Shown piece after piece: positions 24,793 to 34,193 of a stretch of DNA of 64,000 nt; position 1 is the stretch's first letter; each line of letters begins with the position of its first letter. Origin of the DNA: Pandoraea sp. (lineage in GTDB: Bacteria; Pseudomonadota; Gammaproteobacteria; Burkholderiales; Burkholderiaceae); assembly GCF_004297875.1 (NCBI RefSeq), contig NZ_SCSK01000008.1, forward strand, positions 62,001 through 126,000, read 5' to 3'. The position numbers and the translations under genes were made by a program. The notes under the pieces were generated by a model. That model worked only from the letters and a program-made list of their open reading frames with translations. It was not told the DNA's origin and did not search any database.

Positions 24793-25602
24793 CTACGGGG
24801 CTAGCCGCCTGAGCCTGTCGGCAGTTACCTGATCGGCCGGGAAAAACGCTTCCAACGCCAGTTCGGACAGCGTGACGTCGGTCGGCGTGCCAAAAATCGT
24901 CGTGGTACTGATGAACGACAGGATGCCGCCGTCCGTGATGAGCTCGAAGGGGACGATCACACCCGCGTGGCTAGACGGCACGGCGGCGCCGTGGTCCTGG
25001 CCTTTCGGCGCTGCATAGTCGTGCAGCTCGTCGAGCAGGCCGGCCAGCACGGGGTCGCCGCTCACCTCGACCTGCCGGCGCAGGCGCGAGAGTATATGCG
25101 CGCGCCACTCCCAATAGTTGGCGATGCGCGGCGCGAGCCCCGCGGGATGCAGGCTCAGGCGCAGCACATTGACCGGCGCCTTCAGCAGGCCGGGGTCGGC
25201 GCCGCCCATCAACGATTCGAGCGCCCGATTGGCGGCGACGAGTGTCCAATGCCGGTCGACGGCCAGCGCCGGATACGGTTCGTGGCCGGCCAGCACCCGA
25301 TCGATCGCCTGGCGCGCGGCGCTCATCGCCGGATCGTCGAGTGAGCGCTCGGCAAATACCGGTGCGTAGCCGCCGGCCATCAGCAGCCTGTTGCGTTCGC
25401 GCAGTGGCATGGCCAGCTGTTCGGCCAGATGCAGCAGCATTTCCCGGCTTGGCTGTGCGCGTCCGGTTTCGACGAAGCTCAGGTGGCGCGTCGAGATGTC
25501 GGCCTCGCACGCCAGATCGAGCTGGCTCATGCGGCGCTGCTGACGCCATTGGCGAAGCAGCCCGCCCACGGTGGGCGCATCGGTTTGGGCTGAGAGTGTC
25601 AT
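24793..25602 (-). CDS. XRE family regulator with MmyB-like ligand-binding domain
   Basis: A 269-residue regulator. Residues 11-70 form an XRE helix-turn-helix (LLRQWRQQRRMSQLDLACEA, STRHLSFVETGRAQPSREML). The rest is the MmyB-like domain, with a PAS-type fold (YPALAVDRHWTLVAANRALE, FGTPTDVTLSELALEAFFPAD). These regulators are usually divergent from a small oxidoreductase or NTF2-like gene that they repress, as here with the gene at 25756. The ATG at 25602 was chosen because the HTH begins soon after. Confidence 0.91.
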   Translation of the reverse strand: MTLSAQTDAPTVGGLLRQWRQQRRMSQLDLACEADISTRHLSFVETGRAQPSREMLLHLAEQLAMPLRERNRLLMAGGYAPVFAERSLDDPAMSAARQAIDRVLAGHEPYPALAVDRHWTLVAANRALESLMGGADPGLLKAPVNVLRLSLHPAGLAPRIANYWEWRAHILSRLRRQVEVSGDPVLAGLLDELHDYAAPKGQDHGAAVPSSHAGVIVPFELITDGGILSFISTTTIFGTPTDVTLSELALEAFFPADQVTADRLRRLAP

Positions 25603-25636
25603 GGTGCGATCATAGCGCGCCCCCGGCCACGCTTCC

Positions 25637-25653
25637 ATTACCTCGCAAGTAAT
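25637..25653. promoter_or_regulatory. Inverted repeat, likely MmyB-type regulator operator
   Basis: ATTAC-N7-GTAAT at 25637-25653 (ATTACCTCGCAAGTAAT) is a near-perfect palindrome, six of seven positions per arm, in the divergent gap between the XRE regulator and the SnoaL-like gene. The position and symmetry suit a dimeric HTH repressor controlling both genes. Confidence 0.55.
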
Positions 25654-25755
25654 CGACGCCGGACTATGGCGGCGGGATCATGGAACCGTACATCGGGATG
25701 GTTCACGCGTCATGCCGGCGCGTGCCGCCCGAATGTCTTTGCGATGGAGTCCGAT

Positions 25756-26142
25756 ATGAACTCGAAATCTCAGCGCCCTGATGTCGCCTCGCTGGTCGAC
25801 CGTTATTTTGCCGCCTGGAACACGACCGACGCCGGTCGACGTCGTGAGCTGATCGCGCAGACCTGGAGTGAAGATGCGGCTTATCTCGATCCGCTGATGC
25901 AAGGCGAGGGGCACGCCGGCATTGATGCGATGCTCCAGGCGGTTCAGGCGCAATTTGCCGGCCTGGCGTTCCGCCATATCGGCGAAATCGACGCGCATCA
26001 TGACTGCATGCGTTTTTCCTGGGAACTCGCGCCGGCCGACGGTGCCGCCGTGGCCGGCGGCACCGATTTCGGACAACTGTCAGCCGATGGCCGCCTGCGG
26101 GCCGTGACCGGATTTATCGATTTCATGCCAACAACGGCATAA
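25756..26142 (+). CDS. SnoaL/NTF2-like fold protein
   Basis: A 128-residue protein with the NTF2/SnoaL-like pattern: VDRYFAAWNTTDAGRRRELI, then WSEDAAYLDPLMQGEGHAGIDAML and a final GFIDFMP strand. Members are small isomerases, hydrolases or binding proteins; the substrate is unknown. Among several in-frame starts, the ATG at 25756 has GGAG at the best spacing. It is divergent from the MmyB-type regulator, its probable repressor. Confidence 0.85.
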   Translation: MNSKSQRPDVASLVDRYFAAWNTTDAGRRRELIAQTWSEDAAYLDPLMQGEGHAGIDAMLQAVQAQFAGLAFRHIGEIDAHHDCMRFSWELAPADGAAVAGGTDFGQLSADGRLRAVTGFIDFMPTTA

Positions 26143-26150
26143 GTATCGAT

Positions 26151-27686
26151 TCAAGGCGTCACCCGGTGTTGCTGCTGCGCGGCCAGGGTTGACACATGAT
26201 TTGCGGCCGGCCGCGCTGACGTCGGATCGCCCTGCGGCAGCGGGCCCCACCCGCCGCCGAGCGCGCGGATCAGGTTGACCGTGGCCACTGCGCGCTGGCC
26301 CTCGAGCTGCACGGCGCTGCGCTGCGCCTGCAACACGGTGCGATCGGCATCGATCACGTCGAGATAGCTGACCTCACCTTCGCGGTACTGCAAACCCGAG
26401 AGCTTGGCCGCGCGACTGGCGGCCGCCACCGCGGCATTTTGCGCTCGCGTCTGGTCGGCCAGAATGCGCAGGCTGGCGAGGTTGTCCTCGACTTCCCGAA
26501 ACGCCACCAGGACTTTCTCGCGGTAGTTCGCCACGTCTTCTTCATAACGGGCGCGCGCCTGCGCCACGCCGGCCTCGCGCCGGCCGCCATCGAAGATCGG
26601 CAACGAGAGCATGGTGCCGACCAGCGGGCCGAGCAGGAAGGTGCGGCTGGACCATTTGAACAGGTCGGCCAGGCGAGACGATTCATAACCGAGCCCGCCG
26701 GTAATCTCCAGTCGCGGGAAAAAGGCCGCGCGCGCCGCACCCACGCGAGCGTTGGCCGCGGCCATCGCGCGCTCGGCGGCGGCGATGTCGGGCCGGCGTT
26801 CGAGCAACGCGGAGGGCAAGCCGGCGGGAATGCGCACCTCGATCGGCACCAGCGGCTGCGGCGGCAGCGAGAAATCGGCCGGCGGCAAACCCAGCAGCGT
26901 CGCCAGGCTGTGCTCGGCCAGCGCGCGCTGGCGCGCCACGCCGAGTTCATCGGCCTGGGCCGAGGCCAGTTCCGACTTTGCCCGTGCGACGTCAAGCTCG
27001 CTGATGTCGCCATCCCGGAAGCGCCGTTCGACAAGATGCAACGCATGCTCGCGTAGCGTGACGGTCTGGCGGAACAGGCGCTGCTCGGCATCGAGCTCGC
27101 GCAGGCCGAAATAGTTCTGCGCCACGTCGGCCTGCAGCGCTAGTTGCACCGAGCGGAACAGCGCGGCGCTTTGCTGCGCGTCGGCGGTCGCGGCGCTGAC
27201 GGTGGCGCGCACCCGCCCGAACAGATCGGCCTCGTACGAGACATTGGCCTGGGCGCGCCATAGCGTGAACGGCGTGGTCTGCGCATTGGCTGGCAGGCCT
27301 TGGGAGGCCGGTGAGTCGAGCTGGCGCGTCGGGCCGAAGCCGGCATCCAGCTCGGGGAACAGGCTGGCGCGCGCGCCTTGCTGCAGCGCGCGGGCCTGCG
27401 CCAGACGGGCCGCGGCCGCTTTCAGGTCCTGATTGGCGGCCAGCGCCTGGGTTTCAAGCCGATCAAGTGTGGCATCGCCGAACACTTGCCACCATTGGCC
27501 GCGCGGCATCGCCTCGGATGGCTGCGCCAGTTTCCAGGTGCCCGCCTCCCGAGGGGTCAGCTTCGCTTCCTTGAAGGCGGCGGGCGTGGCCACCGGCGGC
27601 CGCTCATAAGTCGGCGTGACGGAGCAGCCTGCCAGCGCGAGCAGCGCGGCCAGCAGCGCCGGCAGCATACGTATTGTATTTTTCAT
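26151..27686 (-). CDS. oprC: RND efflux outer-membrane lipoprotein (NodT/OprM family)
   Basis: A 511-residue outer-membrane efflux channel. The lipoprotein signal ends in LLALAGC with Cys near residue 21, then PTYERPPV. Two OEP repeats follow; ARLAQARALQQGARASLFPELDAG and FPRLEITGGLGYESSRLADL are typical alpha-barrel segments. It forms the trimeric exit duct for the adjacent RND pump. It is the last gene of the llpE-bpeE-bpeF-oprC-type operon (opcM in the B. cenocepacia ceo system), with a four-base gap after the pump gene. Confidence 0.93.
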   Translation of the reverse strand: MKNTIRMLPALLAALLALAGCSVTPTYERPPVATPAAFKEAKLTPREAGTWKLAQPSEAMPRGQWWQVFGDATLDRLETQALAANQDLKAAAARLAQARALQQGARASLFPELDAGFGPTRQLDSPASQGLPANAQTTPFTLWRAQANVSYEADLFGRVRATVSAATADAQQSAALFRSVQLALQADVAQNYFGLRELDAEQRLFRQTVTLREHALHLVERRFRDGDISELDVARAKSELASAQADELGVARQRALAEHSLATLLGLPPADFSLPPQPLVPIEVRIPAGLPSALLERRPDIAAAERAMAAANARVGAARAAFFPRLEITGGLGYESSRLADLFKWSSRTFLLGPLVGTMLSLPIFDGGRREAGVAQARARYEEDVANYREKVLVAFREVEDNLASLRILADQTRAQNAAVAAASRAAKLSGLQYREGEVSYLDVIDADRTVLQAQRSAVQLEGQRAVATVNLIRALGGGWGPLPQGDPTSARPAANHVSTLAAQQQHRVTP

Positions 27687-27690
27687 TGCA

Positions 27691-30600
27691 TCATCCTTGG
27701 AGTTCGGTGTCGGGCGTCTGGTCGGCGCATAACGGGGCGTCGTGCGGCGCGGCCGAGTGCAGCCGGCGCCTATTGAGTGTGCGTAGCACGACATAGAACA
27801 CGGGCGTCAGGAACAACCCGAACAGCGTCACGCCCAGCATGCCGAAGAACACCGCCACCCCCATCGCATGACGCATTTCCGAGCCCGCGCCGGTCGAGGT
27901 CACCAGCGGGACGACCCCCATGATGAAGGCGATCGAGGTCATCAGAATCGGCCGCAAACGCAGCCGGCTTGCCTCGATGGCCGCCTGCAGCGCGCTGCGC
28001 CCCTGCATCTCGAGCTCACGTGCGAATTCGACAATCAGGATGGCGTTTTTCGAGGCCAGCCCGACCAGCACCATCAGGCCGATCTGGGTGAAGATGTTGT
28101 TGTCGCCGCGCGTGAGCCACACGCCGGTCAGCGCGGCCAGCAGGCTCATCGGCACGATCAGGATCACGGCCAGCGGCAAGGTCAGGCTTTCATAGAGGGC
28201 GGCCAGCACCAGGAACACCAGCAGCACGCTGATCGGGAATACCCACAGCGCCGAGTTGCCGGCCAGGATCTGCTGATAGGTCAGGTCGGTCCACTCGTAG
28301 CCGATGCCGCGCGGCAGCGTTTGCGCCGCGATACGTTCGATCGCCGCCTGCGCCTGGCCCGATGAGTAGCCCGGGGCGGGTCCGCCATTGATGTCGGCGG
28401 CGGTGTAGCCGTTATAGCGCACCACCATTTCGGGGCCGAAAGTCGGCCCTACCGTGACCAGCGAGGATAGCGGCACCATGTCGCCGGCGGCGTTGCGCGT
28501 CTTGAGTTGCAGGATGTCGCTGGCATGGGCGCGAAACGGCGCGTCGGCCTGCACGCGCACCTGATAGACGCGGCCAAAGCGGTTGAAGTCGTTCACGTAA
28601 AGCGAGCCCAGATAGATCTGCATGGTGTCGAAAACATCCGTGACCTTCACGCCCAGTTGCTTGGCCTTGACGCGATCGAGGTCGACGTTGAGCTGCGGCA
28701 CATTGATCTGGTAGCTGGAGAACGTCGGCCCGAGTTCGGGCGCGGCGCGCGCGGCCTTGAGGAATTTCTGCGTGGCCGCTTCGAGCGCGCTATAGCCAAG
28801 CGCGCCGCGGTCCTCGAGCTGCAGCTTGAAGCCGCCCATGGTCCCCAGCCCCATCACTGGAGGAGGTGGGAACACGGCGATGAACGAGTCTTTGATGCTG
28901 GCGTATTTCTGGTTGAGCGCCGCAGCAATCGCGCCGGCCGAGAGGTTTTTCGCGCGACGCTGGTCGAACGGCTTGAGGGTGACGAATACGATACCGGCGC
29001 TCGAGCTGTTGGTGAAGCCGTTGATTGACAATCCGGGGAAGGCCACGGCGTCCTCGACGCCGGGCTGCTTGAGCGAGATGTCGGTCATGCGGCGAATCAC
29101 GTCCTCGGTGCGATCGAGCGAAGCGCCTGGCGGCAGTTGCGCGAAGCTGATCAGATACTGCTTGTCCTGCGCAGGCACGAAGCCGCCCGGCACGATTCGC
29201 GCGACCAGCACCGCCAGCGCGAGCAGCACGAGGTAGACCCCCATCATGCTGGCCTTGCGCGAGATCACGCCGGTCACGCCGGTGGCGTAACCATGCGAGG
29301 CGCGTCCAAAAATGCGGTTAAAGCGCGCGAAAAAGCCGCCGAACAGCCGGTTCATCACGCGCGTGAGCCGGTCGGGCGGAGCATCGTGGGGCTTGAGCAG
29401 CAGCGCCGAGAGCGCCGGCGAGAGCGTGAGTGAATTGAACGCCGAGATCACCGTGGAGATGGCGATGGTCATCGCGAACTGCTTGTAGAACTGCCCGGTC
29501 AGGCCGCTCATGAAGGCCAGCGGCACGAACACGGCGATCAGGGTCAGCGCAATGGCGATGATCGGCCCGCTGACTTCGCGCATCGCGCGGTAGGTGGCGT
29601 CGCGTGGCGACAGGCCGGCGGCGATGTTGCGCTCGACGTTCTCGACCACCACGATCGCGTCGTCGACCACGATGCCGATGGCCAGCACCATGCCGAACAG
29701 CGACAGGGCATTGATCGAGAAGCCGAACATCAGCAGCAGCGAGAAAGTGCCGATGATCGACACCGGCACGGCCAGCAGCGGAATGATGGAGGCGCGCCAG
29801 GTCTGCAGGAACACGATCACCACCAGCACCACCAGCGCGATGGCTTCGAGCAGGGTATGGACCACCGCCTCTATGCTGGCGCGCACGAACTGGGTCGGAT
29901 CATAGACGATGCGGTATTGCACGCCGGCCGGGAAGTCCTGGCTCAGATCCTTCATGGCGGCGCGCACTTGGTCGGAGATCGCCAGCGCATTGGCGCCGGG
30001 CGATTGCATGATCGCCAGCGCCACGGCGGGCTTGTTGTTCAGCAGCGAGCGCAGGCCGTATTCGGAGGCGCCCAGTTCGATGCGCGCGACATCCGATAGC
30101 CGGGTGACCGAGCCGTCGGGCGAGGCCTTGAGGATGATGTTGCCGAACTGCGCGGCCGTCTTCAGGCGTCCGCGCGCATTGACCGACAGTTGCAGCGGTA
30201 CGTCGGGCGAACTGGGCGAGGCGCCAATCACGCCGGCGGCCACCTGCACATTTTGCTCGCGGATCGCGTTGACCACGTCGGTAGCGGTCAAGCCGCGCTG
30301 CGCGACCTTGTTCGGATCGAGCCATACACGCATTGCGTAGTCGCCCGAGCCCCACACCTGTACCTGGCCGACGCCTGGGATTCGCTCGAGGCGGTCTTTC
30401 ACGTTGAGCACCGCGTAGTTGCGCAGATATGTCATGCCGTAGCGGTTGCTGGGCGAAATCAGGTGCACCACCATCGTCAGCGTGGGCGAGCTCTTGATGG
30501 TGGTCACGCCCAGCCGCTGGACCTCCTCGGGCAGGCGCGGCAGCGCTTGCGAGACGCGGTTTTGCACAAGCTGCTGGGCCTTGTCGGGGTCGACGCCGAG

Positions 30601-30891
30601 CTTGAAGTTGACCGTCAATGCGAGGTTGCCGTCGCTATTGGCCTGCGACTGCATATACAGCATGTTCTCGACGCCGTTGATCGATTCCTCCAATGGCGCG
30701 GCGACGGTCTCGGCGATCACCTTGGGGTTGGCGCCCGGGTACTGCGCGTGCACCACCACCGACGGCGGCACGACCTCCGGATATTCCGAGATCGGCAGTT
30801 GGAACAGAGAGAGGATGCCCGCCAGCAGGATCAGCACGGACAGCACGCCCGCGAAGATCGGCCGGTCGATGAAAAACTTGGAAATGTTCAT
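27691..30891 (-). CDS. bpeF: RND multidrug efflux transporter, HAE1 family
   Basis: A 1066-residue inner-membrane pump of the AcrB/MexF type. The start MNISKFFIDRPIFAGVLSVL is diagnostic, and ISEYPEVVPPSVVV resembles the MexF branch. The proton-relay Asp pair is in GIVVDDAIVVVENVERN of TM4. It exchanges protons for drugs taken from the periplasm or inner membrane. It lies between the adaptor and the outer-membrane genes. By gene order it corresponds to BpeF/CeoB of Burkholderia. Confidence 0.94.
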   Translation of the reverse strand: MNISKFFIDRPIFAGVLSVLILLAGILSLFQLPISEYPEVVPPSVVVHAQYPGANPKVIAETVAAPLEESINGVENMLYMQSQANSDGNLALTVNFKLGVDPDKAQQLVQNRVSQALPRLPEEVQRLGVTTIKSSPTLTMVVHLISPSNRYGMTYLRNYAVLNVKDRLERIPGVGQVQVWGSGDYAMRVWLDPNKVAQRGLTATDVVNAIREQNVQVAAGVIGASPSSPDVPLQLSVNARGRLKTAAQFGNIILKASPDGSVTRLSDVARIELGASEYGLRSLLNNKPAVALAIMQSPGANALAISDQVRAAMKDLSQDFPAGVQYRIVYDPTQFVRASIEAVVHTLLEAIALVVLVVIVFLQTWRASIIPLLAVPVSIIGTFSLLLMFGFSINALSLFGMVLAIGIVVDDAIVVVENVERNIAAGLSPRDATYRAMREVSGPIIAIALTLIAVFVPLAFMSGLTGQFYKQFAMTIAISTVISAFNSLTLSPALSALLLKPHDAPPDRLTRVMNRLFGGFFARFNRIFGRASHGYATGVTGVISRKASMMGVYLVLLALAVLVARIVPGGFVPAQDKQYLISFAQLPPGASLDRTEDVIRRMTDISLKQPGVEDAVAFPGLSINGFTNSSSAGIVFVTLKPFDQRRAKNLSAGAIAAALNQKYASIKDSFIAVFPPPPVMGLGTMGGFKLQLEDRGALGYSALEAATQKFLKAARAAPELGPTFSSYQINVPQLNVDLDRVKAKQLGVKVTDVFDTMQIYLGSLYVNDFNRFGRVYQVRVQADAPFRAHASDILQLKTRNAAGDMVPLSSLVTVGPTFGPEMVVRYNGYTAADINGGPAPGYSSGQAQAAIERIAAQTLPRGIGYEWTDLTYQQILAGNSALWVFPISVLLVFLVLAALYESLTLPLAVILIVPMSLLAALTGVWLTRGDNNIFTQIGLMVLVGLASKNAILIVEFARELEMQGRSALQAAIEASRLRLRPILMTSIAFIMGVVPLVTSTGAGSEMRHAMGVAVFFGMLGVTLFGLFLTPVFYVVLRTLNRRRLHSAAPHDAPLCADQTPDTELQG

Positions 30892-30916
30892 GATGTTTCC
30901 TGTGAACGTGAGGCGT

Positions 30917-32116
30917 TCAGCCCTGTGCAGCCTGGGCTGCTTCGGCGGCGGCCAGCGCTGCGTCGGTGGCCATCGGCACCATGTGCGGCGCGACCAGGTC
31001 GCCGGGGCGCACGCGCTGCAGGCCGTTGACGACGATGCGCTCGCCAGGCTGGAGGCCACTTGCGATGACGCGCAAACCGTCCTGCACTGCGCCGAGCGTG
31101 ACTTCGCGATAGTCGGCGCGGTTATGCGCGTCGAGCACCAGCACGAATTTTTTGTTCTGGTCGGTGCCGATCGCCTGTTCGCTGATCAGCACGGCCGGGT
31201 GGGGGCGGCTGCCGGCCAGGCGAATGCGGGCATACAGGCCCGGAATCAGCGCGCCGTCGGGATTGTCGAATACGGCCCGCACGCGGATCGTGCCTGAGGC
31301 CGTGTCCAGATGGTTGTCGATCGACTGCACTTCGCCCTTGCGGGGATAACCCCGCTCGTCGGCCAGACCCAGGTAGACCGGCACATCGTGGCCACGATCG
31401 ACGCCCGCATGGGCGATGAACTTGAGATAACTCTGCTCGTCGACGTCGAAGCTCGCATAAATCGGCGAGACCGAGACCAGCGTGGTGAGCGGTGCCGAGG
31501 CGGCGCCGGCGGCTACCACGTTGCCGGCGGTGATGGCCGCGCGCGAGACGCGCCCGGTGAACGGGGCGACGATGCGCGTGTAGCCCAGATTCAGGCGCGC
31601 CACCGCGAGCGCGGCCTGCGCCGCCTGCAGGTTGGCGGCGGCTTCGCGCGAGGCGTTCTGCTTTTCGTCGAAGTCGCGCTTGGCGATCGCGTTATCTGCC
31701 AGCAGCCGCTGTGCGCGGGCCAGATCCGACGCCGTGTAGGCCGCCCGAGCCCGCGCCGCGCTCAATTGCGCCTCGGCCTGATCGACGCGGGCTTGATAAG
31801 GCCTCGGGTCGATCGTGAACAGCAACTGGCCTTTCTTGACCAAACTGCCGTCCTTGAAGTGCACGGCCATCAGCGTCCCCGACACCTGGGGGCGAATCTC
31901 GACGCGATCGACCGCCTGCAACCGGCCCGAGTAATCCTGCCAGTCGGTGATGGTGCGGCTGATGACGGCGGCGACGTCGACTTGGGCGGGCGCCGGTGTG
32001 GCCGACTGGGCGTGCGGCACGTTGGCGTTGACGCGGACGGCGGCCAGGCCGCCGGCGACCGCCACCGCGAGGGCGGCGGCGACGAACAGAACAAGACGTT
32101 TGCGAGACAGTGACAT
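30917..32116 (-). CDS. bpeE: RND efflux periplasmic adaptor (membrane fusion protein)
   Basis: A 399-residue membrane fusion protein. An N-terminal hydrophobic segment without a lipobox Cys anchors or exports it. The biotinyl-lipoyl part shows RPQVSGTLMAVHFKDGSLV, a long coiled-coil hairpin follows (QAEAQLSAARARAAYTASDL to AALAVARLNLGYTRI), then APFTGRVSRAAITAGNVV and the beta-barrel. It connects the pump to the outer-membrane channel. It lies 25 bases upstream of the pump gene in the same operon. Confidence 0.94.
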   Translation of the reverse strand: MSLSRKRLVLFVAAALAVAVAGGLAAVRVNANVPHAQSATPAPAQVDVAAVISRTITDWQDYSGRLQAVDRVEIRPQVSGTLMAVHFKDGSLVKKGQLLFTIDPRPYQARVDQAEAQLSAARARAAYTASDLARAQRLLADNAIAKRDFDEKQNASREAAANLQAAQAALAVARLNLGYTRIVAPFTGRVSRAAITAGNVVAAGAASAPLTTLVSVSPIYASFDVDEQSYLKFIAHAGVDRGHDVPVYLGLADERGYPRKGEVQSIDNHLDTASGTIRVRAVFDNPDGALIPGLYARIRLAGSRPHPAVLISEQAIGTDQNKKFVLVLDAHNRADYREVTLGAVQDGLRVIASGLQPGERIVVNGLQRVRPGDLVAPHMVPMATDAALAAAEAAQAAQG

Positions 32117-32134
32117 GTGGAATCCCCTGGATGG

Positions 32135-32995
32135 TTAACCGAGATTTGGCGTGCGCAAGGCGCGCGGGCGGCGAGTGCGTGGCGCCAGCCGGCGGCCGAG
32201 GAATTCGGCCGCTTCGGCCAGCGCCGGCGTGTGGGTGGGCAACTGCGCATGGGTGAGGTCGGCGTGACGGGTGACCTGGGTCGGTACGCCTGCGGCGATC
32301 AGCGCGGCCGCGTATTTTTCGGCTTCGACGTGCAGCACATCGCATTGCGCCGTGGCGATCAGGGCAGGCGGCAGGCCGTGCAGGCGCAGCGATTCGAGCG
32401 GTGCGGCATACGGGTGCACGCGCTGGTCGGCGCGAGGCAGATACTGCCGATAGCACACCGCGCAGGCCTGCGCGGTGATGTCGGAGTGCAGCCGGGCCGC
32501 GTCGCCCAGCCGGGTCATGCTCGGGTCGAGCATCGGGCCGAGCAATACCTGCGCGGCGAATTCGACACTGTGGCGGTCGCGCGCAATCAATGTCAGGCAG
32601 GTTGCGAGGTTGCCACCCGCGTCGTCGCCCGCCACCGCCAGGCGTGCCGGATCGGCGCCGAAGTCGTGCGCATGCGCCGCAATCCATACGGCGGCGGCGT
32701 GGCTGTCTTCCGGTGCCGCGGGAAAGGGCGCGGCCGGAGCGAGCGAATAGCCTGCCGAGACCACCAGCGCCGGGCAATGCGCGGCGATGAAGCGGGCCGG
32801 CGTGTCGGCATCGTCGAGCGAGCCCGAGGTGAAGCCGCCGCCATGAAAGTACAGCACCACCGGCAGCGCCCCGGCGTCGCGTGGCCGATAGAGCCGCACC
32901 GGGATCGCGCCGGCGTAGCCGTCGATGGTGCGCTCTTCGACGTGCAGGGCTGCAAGCCGGGATATCGCTGCGAGAGAGGGACGTTGCGTTTGCAT
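32135..32995 (-). CDS. llpE: LlpE-like alpha/beta hydrolase with Asp at the nucleophile position
   Basis: A 286-residue protein of the hormone-sensitive-lipase type. HGGGF (residues 51-55) is the oxyanion motif, and CDVL and DLTH supply the Asp and His of a triad. The nucleophile elbow, normally GDSAG, reads GDDAG at 123-127, so Ser is replaced by Asp125. Burkholderia bpeEF-oprC and ceoAB-opcM operons begin with a lipase-like gene called llpE, and the position here is the same. The start is uncertain: an ATG at 33040 would add 15 residues. Activity as a classical esterase is doubtful. Confidence 0.8.
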   Translation of the reverse strand: MQTQRPSLAAISRLAALHVEERTIDGYAGAIPVRLYRPRDAGALPVVLYFHGGGFTSGSLDDADTPARFIAAHCPALVVSAGYSLAPAAPFPAAPEDSHAAAVWIAAHAHDFGADPARLAVAGDDAGGNLATCLTLIARDRHSVEFAAQVLLGPMLDPSMTRLGDAARLHSDITAQACAVCYRQYLPRADQRVHPYAAPLESLRLHGLPPALIATAQCDVLHVEAEKYAAALIAAGVPTQVTRHADLTHAQLPTHTPALAEAAEFLGRRLAPRTRRPRALRTPNLG

Positions 32996-33139
32996 GAAGC
33001 CGCGCGGGATTTCCCGATGTCGAGTTCGAGTGGAACGCATTTTGATCGTTACCCGTTACCGGATAAACGCCTATAATCCGGCAACACTAGTCGGCTAATG
33101 CGAACAATCTTCGCGCCGTCGCTTCCTCGGGAGAGAGTC

Positions 33140-34153
33140 ATGGACCGCTTTCAGGCGATGCAAGTATTTACCCGCGTGGTGGAGGCCAACAGCTTTACCA
33201 AGGCGGCCGATACCCTCGAGCTGCCGCGCACCACGGTGACCACGATCGTTCAGAATCTGGAGAAAATGCTCGGCGTGCGGCTGCTCAATCGCACCACCCG
33301 GCGCTTGAGCCTCACGCCGGATGGCGCCGCCTATTACGAGCGCTGCCTGCGCATCCTGGCCGACGTGGAGGAGGCCGAGGCAGCGTTTCTCGACACCGCG
33401 CGCCGGCCGCGCGGGCGGCTACGCATCGACGTGCCGGGGTCGATCGGACGATTGATCCTGATCCCGACGCTATGCGAGTTTCACTTGCGTTATCCGGAGA
33501 TCGAGTTGGCGATCGGGCTGGGCGACAAGCCGGTGGACCTGGTGCAGGAGGCGGTCGATTGCGTGATTCGGGTCGGCGAATTGCGGGACTCGACGCTGGT
33601 GGCGCGCCGCATTGGCACATTCGAGGGCGTGACTTGCGCGGCGCCCGGCTATCTGGAGCGTCACGGCGAGCCGCGCAGCCTCGAGGATCTCGAACAGCAT
33701 GTCGCGGTGCAGTATTTCTCCAGCCGCACGGGCCGCATCATCGATTGGGACTTTATCGTCGACGGCAAGCCGCTGGCGGTGAAGATGAACGGCACGGTGT
33801 CGGTCAACGACGCCGATGCCTATGTTGCTTGCGGCCTGCAGGGCTTCGGGCTGATTCAGCCGGCGCGCTACATGGTGCGCAATTATCTGGAGTCCGGCGA
33901 GTTGCGTGAGGTGTTGCCCGATTGCCGCCCGGCGCCGATGCCGATTTCCATCGTGTATCCGCATAACCGCCATCTGTCGCCCAAGGTGCGCGCGTTCGTC
34001 GACTGGGTGGCCGAACTTTTCGAGCGCTGTCCGTTGTTGAGCGGGCGGCAGGGCGAACACGGCGGCACCTGCGAATTTGCCGGGCCCGATCCGCGCCTGA
34101 CGCCTGCCGGGGTGGTGCCGGAGCGCGTGACCGAGTGCGAATGCGTGTTGTGA
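33140..34153 (+). CDS. LysR-type regulator divergent from the efflux operon (BpeT/CeoR-like)
   Basis: A 337-residue LysR regulator. The HTH region is MDRFQAMQVFTRVVEANSFT through LLNRTTRRLSLTPDG, followed by an effector domain and an extra C-terminal tail of about 40 residues (beyond FVDWVAELFE). The ATG at 33140 has GGGAGAGAG upstream. A TATAAT at 33072-33077 in the gap may be its -10 box. In Burkholderia the LysR regulator BpeT (or CeoR) lies divergent from the same four efflux genes, so it probably activates them. Confidence 0.9.
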   Translation: MDRFQAMQVFTRVVEANSFTKAADTLELPRTTVTTIVQNLEKMLGVRLLNRTTRRLSLTPDGAAYYERCLRILADVEEAEAAFLDTARRPRGRLRIDVPGSIGRLILIPTLCEFHLRYPEIELAIGLGDKPVDLVQEAVDCVIRVGELRDSTLVARRIGTFEGVTCAAPGYLERHGEPRSLEDLEQHVAVQYFSSRTGRIIDWDFIVDGKPLAVKMNGTVSVNDADAYVACGLQGFGLIQPARYMVRNYLESGELREVLPDCRPAPMPISIVYPHNRHLSPKVRAFVDWVAELFERCPLLSGRQGEHGGTCEFAGPDPRLTPAGVVPERVTECECVL

Positions 34154-34156
34154 GGC

Positions 34157-34180
34157 GCGCCCCCGCGACAGCCGGGGCGC
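34157..34180. terminator. GC-rich hairpin between convergent genes
   Basis: GCGCCCC (34157-34163) pairs with GGGGCGC (34174-34180) around a 10-base loop, directly after the LysR stop and before the convergent ammonium channel stop. No long T-run is present, so it may act as a bidirectional pause or mRNA end. Confidence 0.5.
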
Positions 34181-34193
34181 GGCGTGGCCGGCC

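Noticed and set aside
34157-34180. Rho-independent terminator with U-tract
   Set aside because: The hairpin is good but lacks a T-run on both strands, so only a tentative transcript-end role is given.
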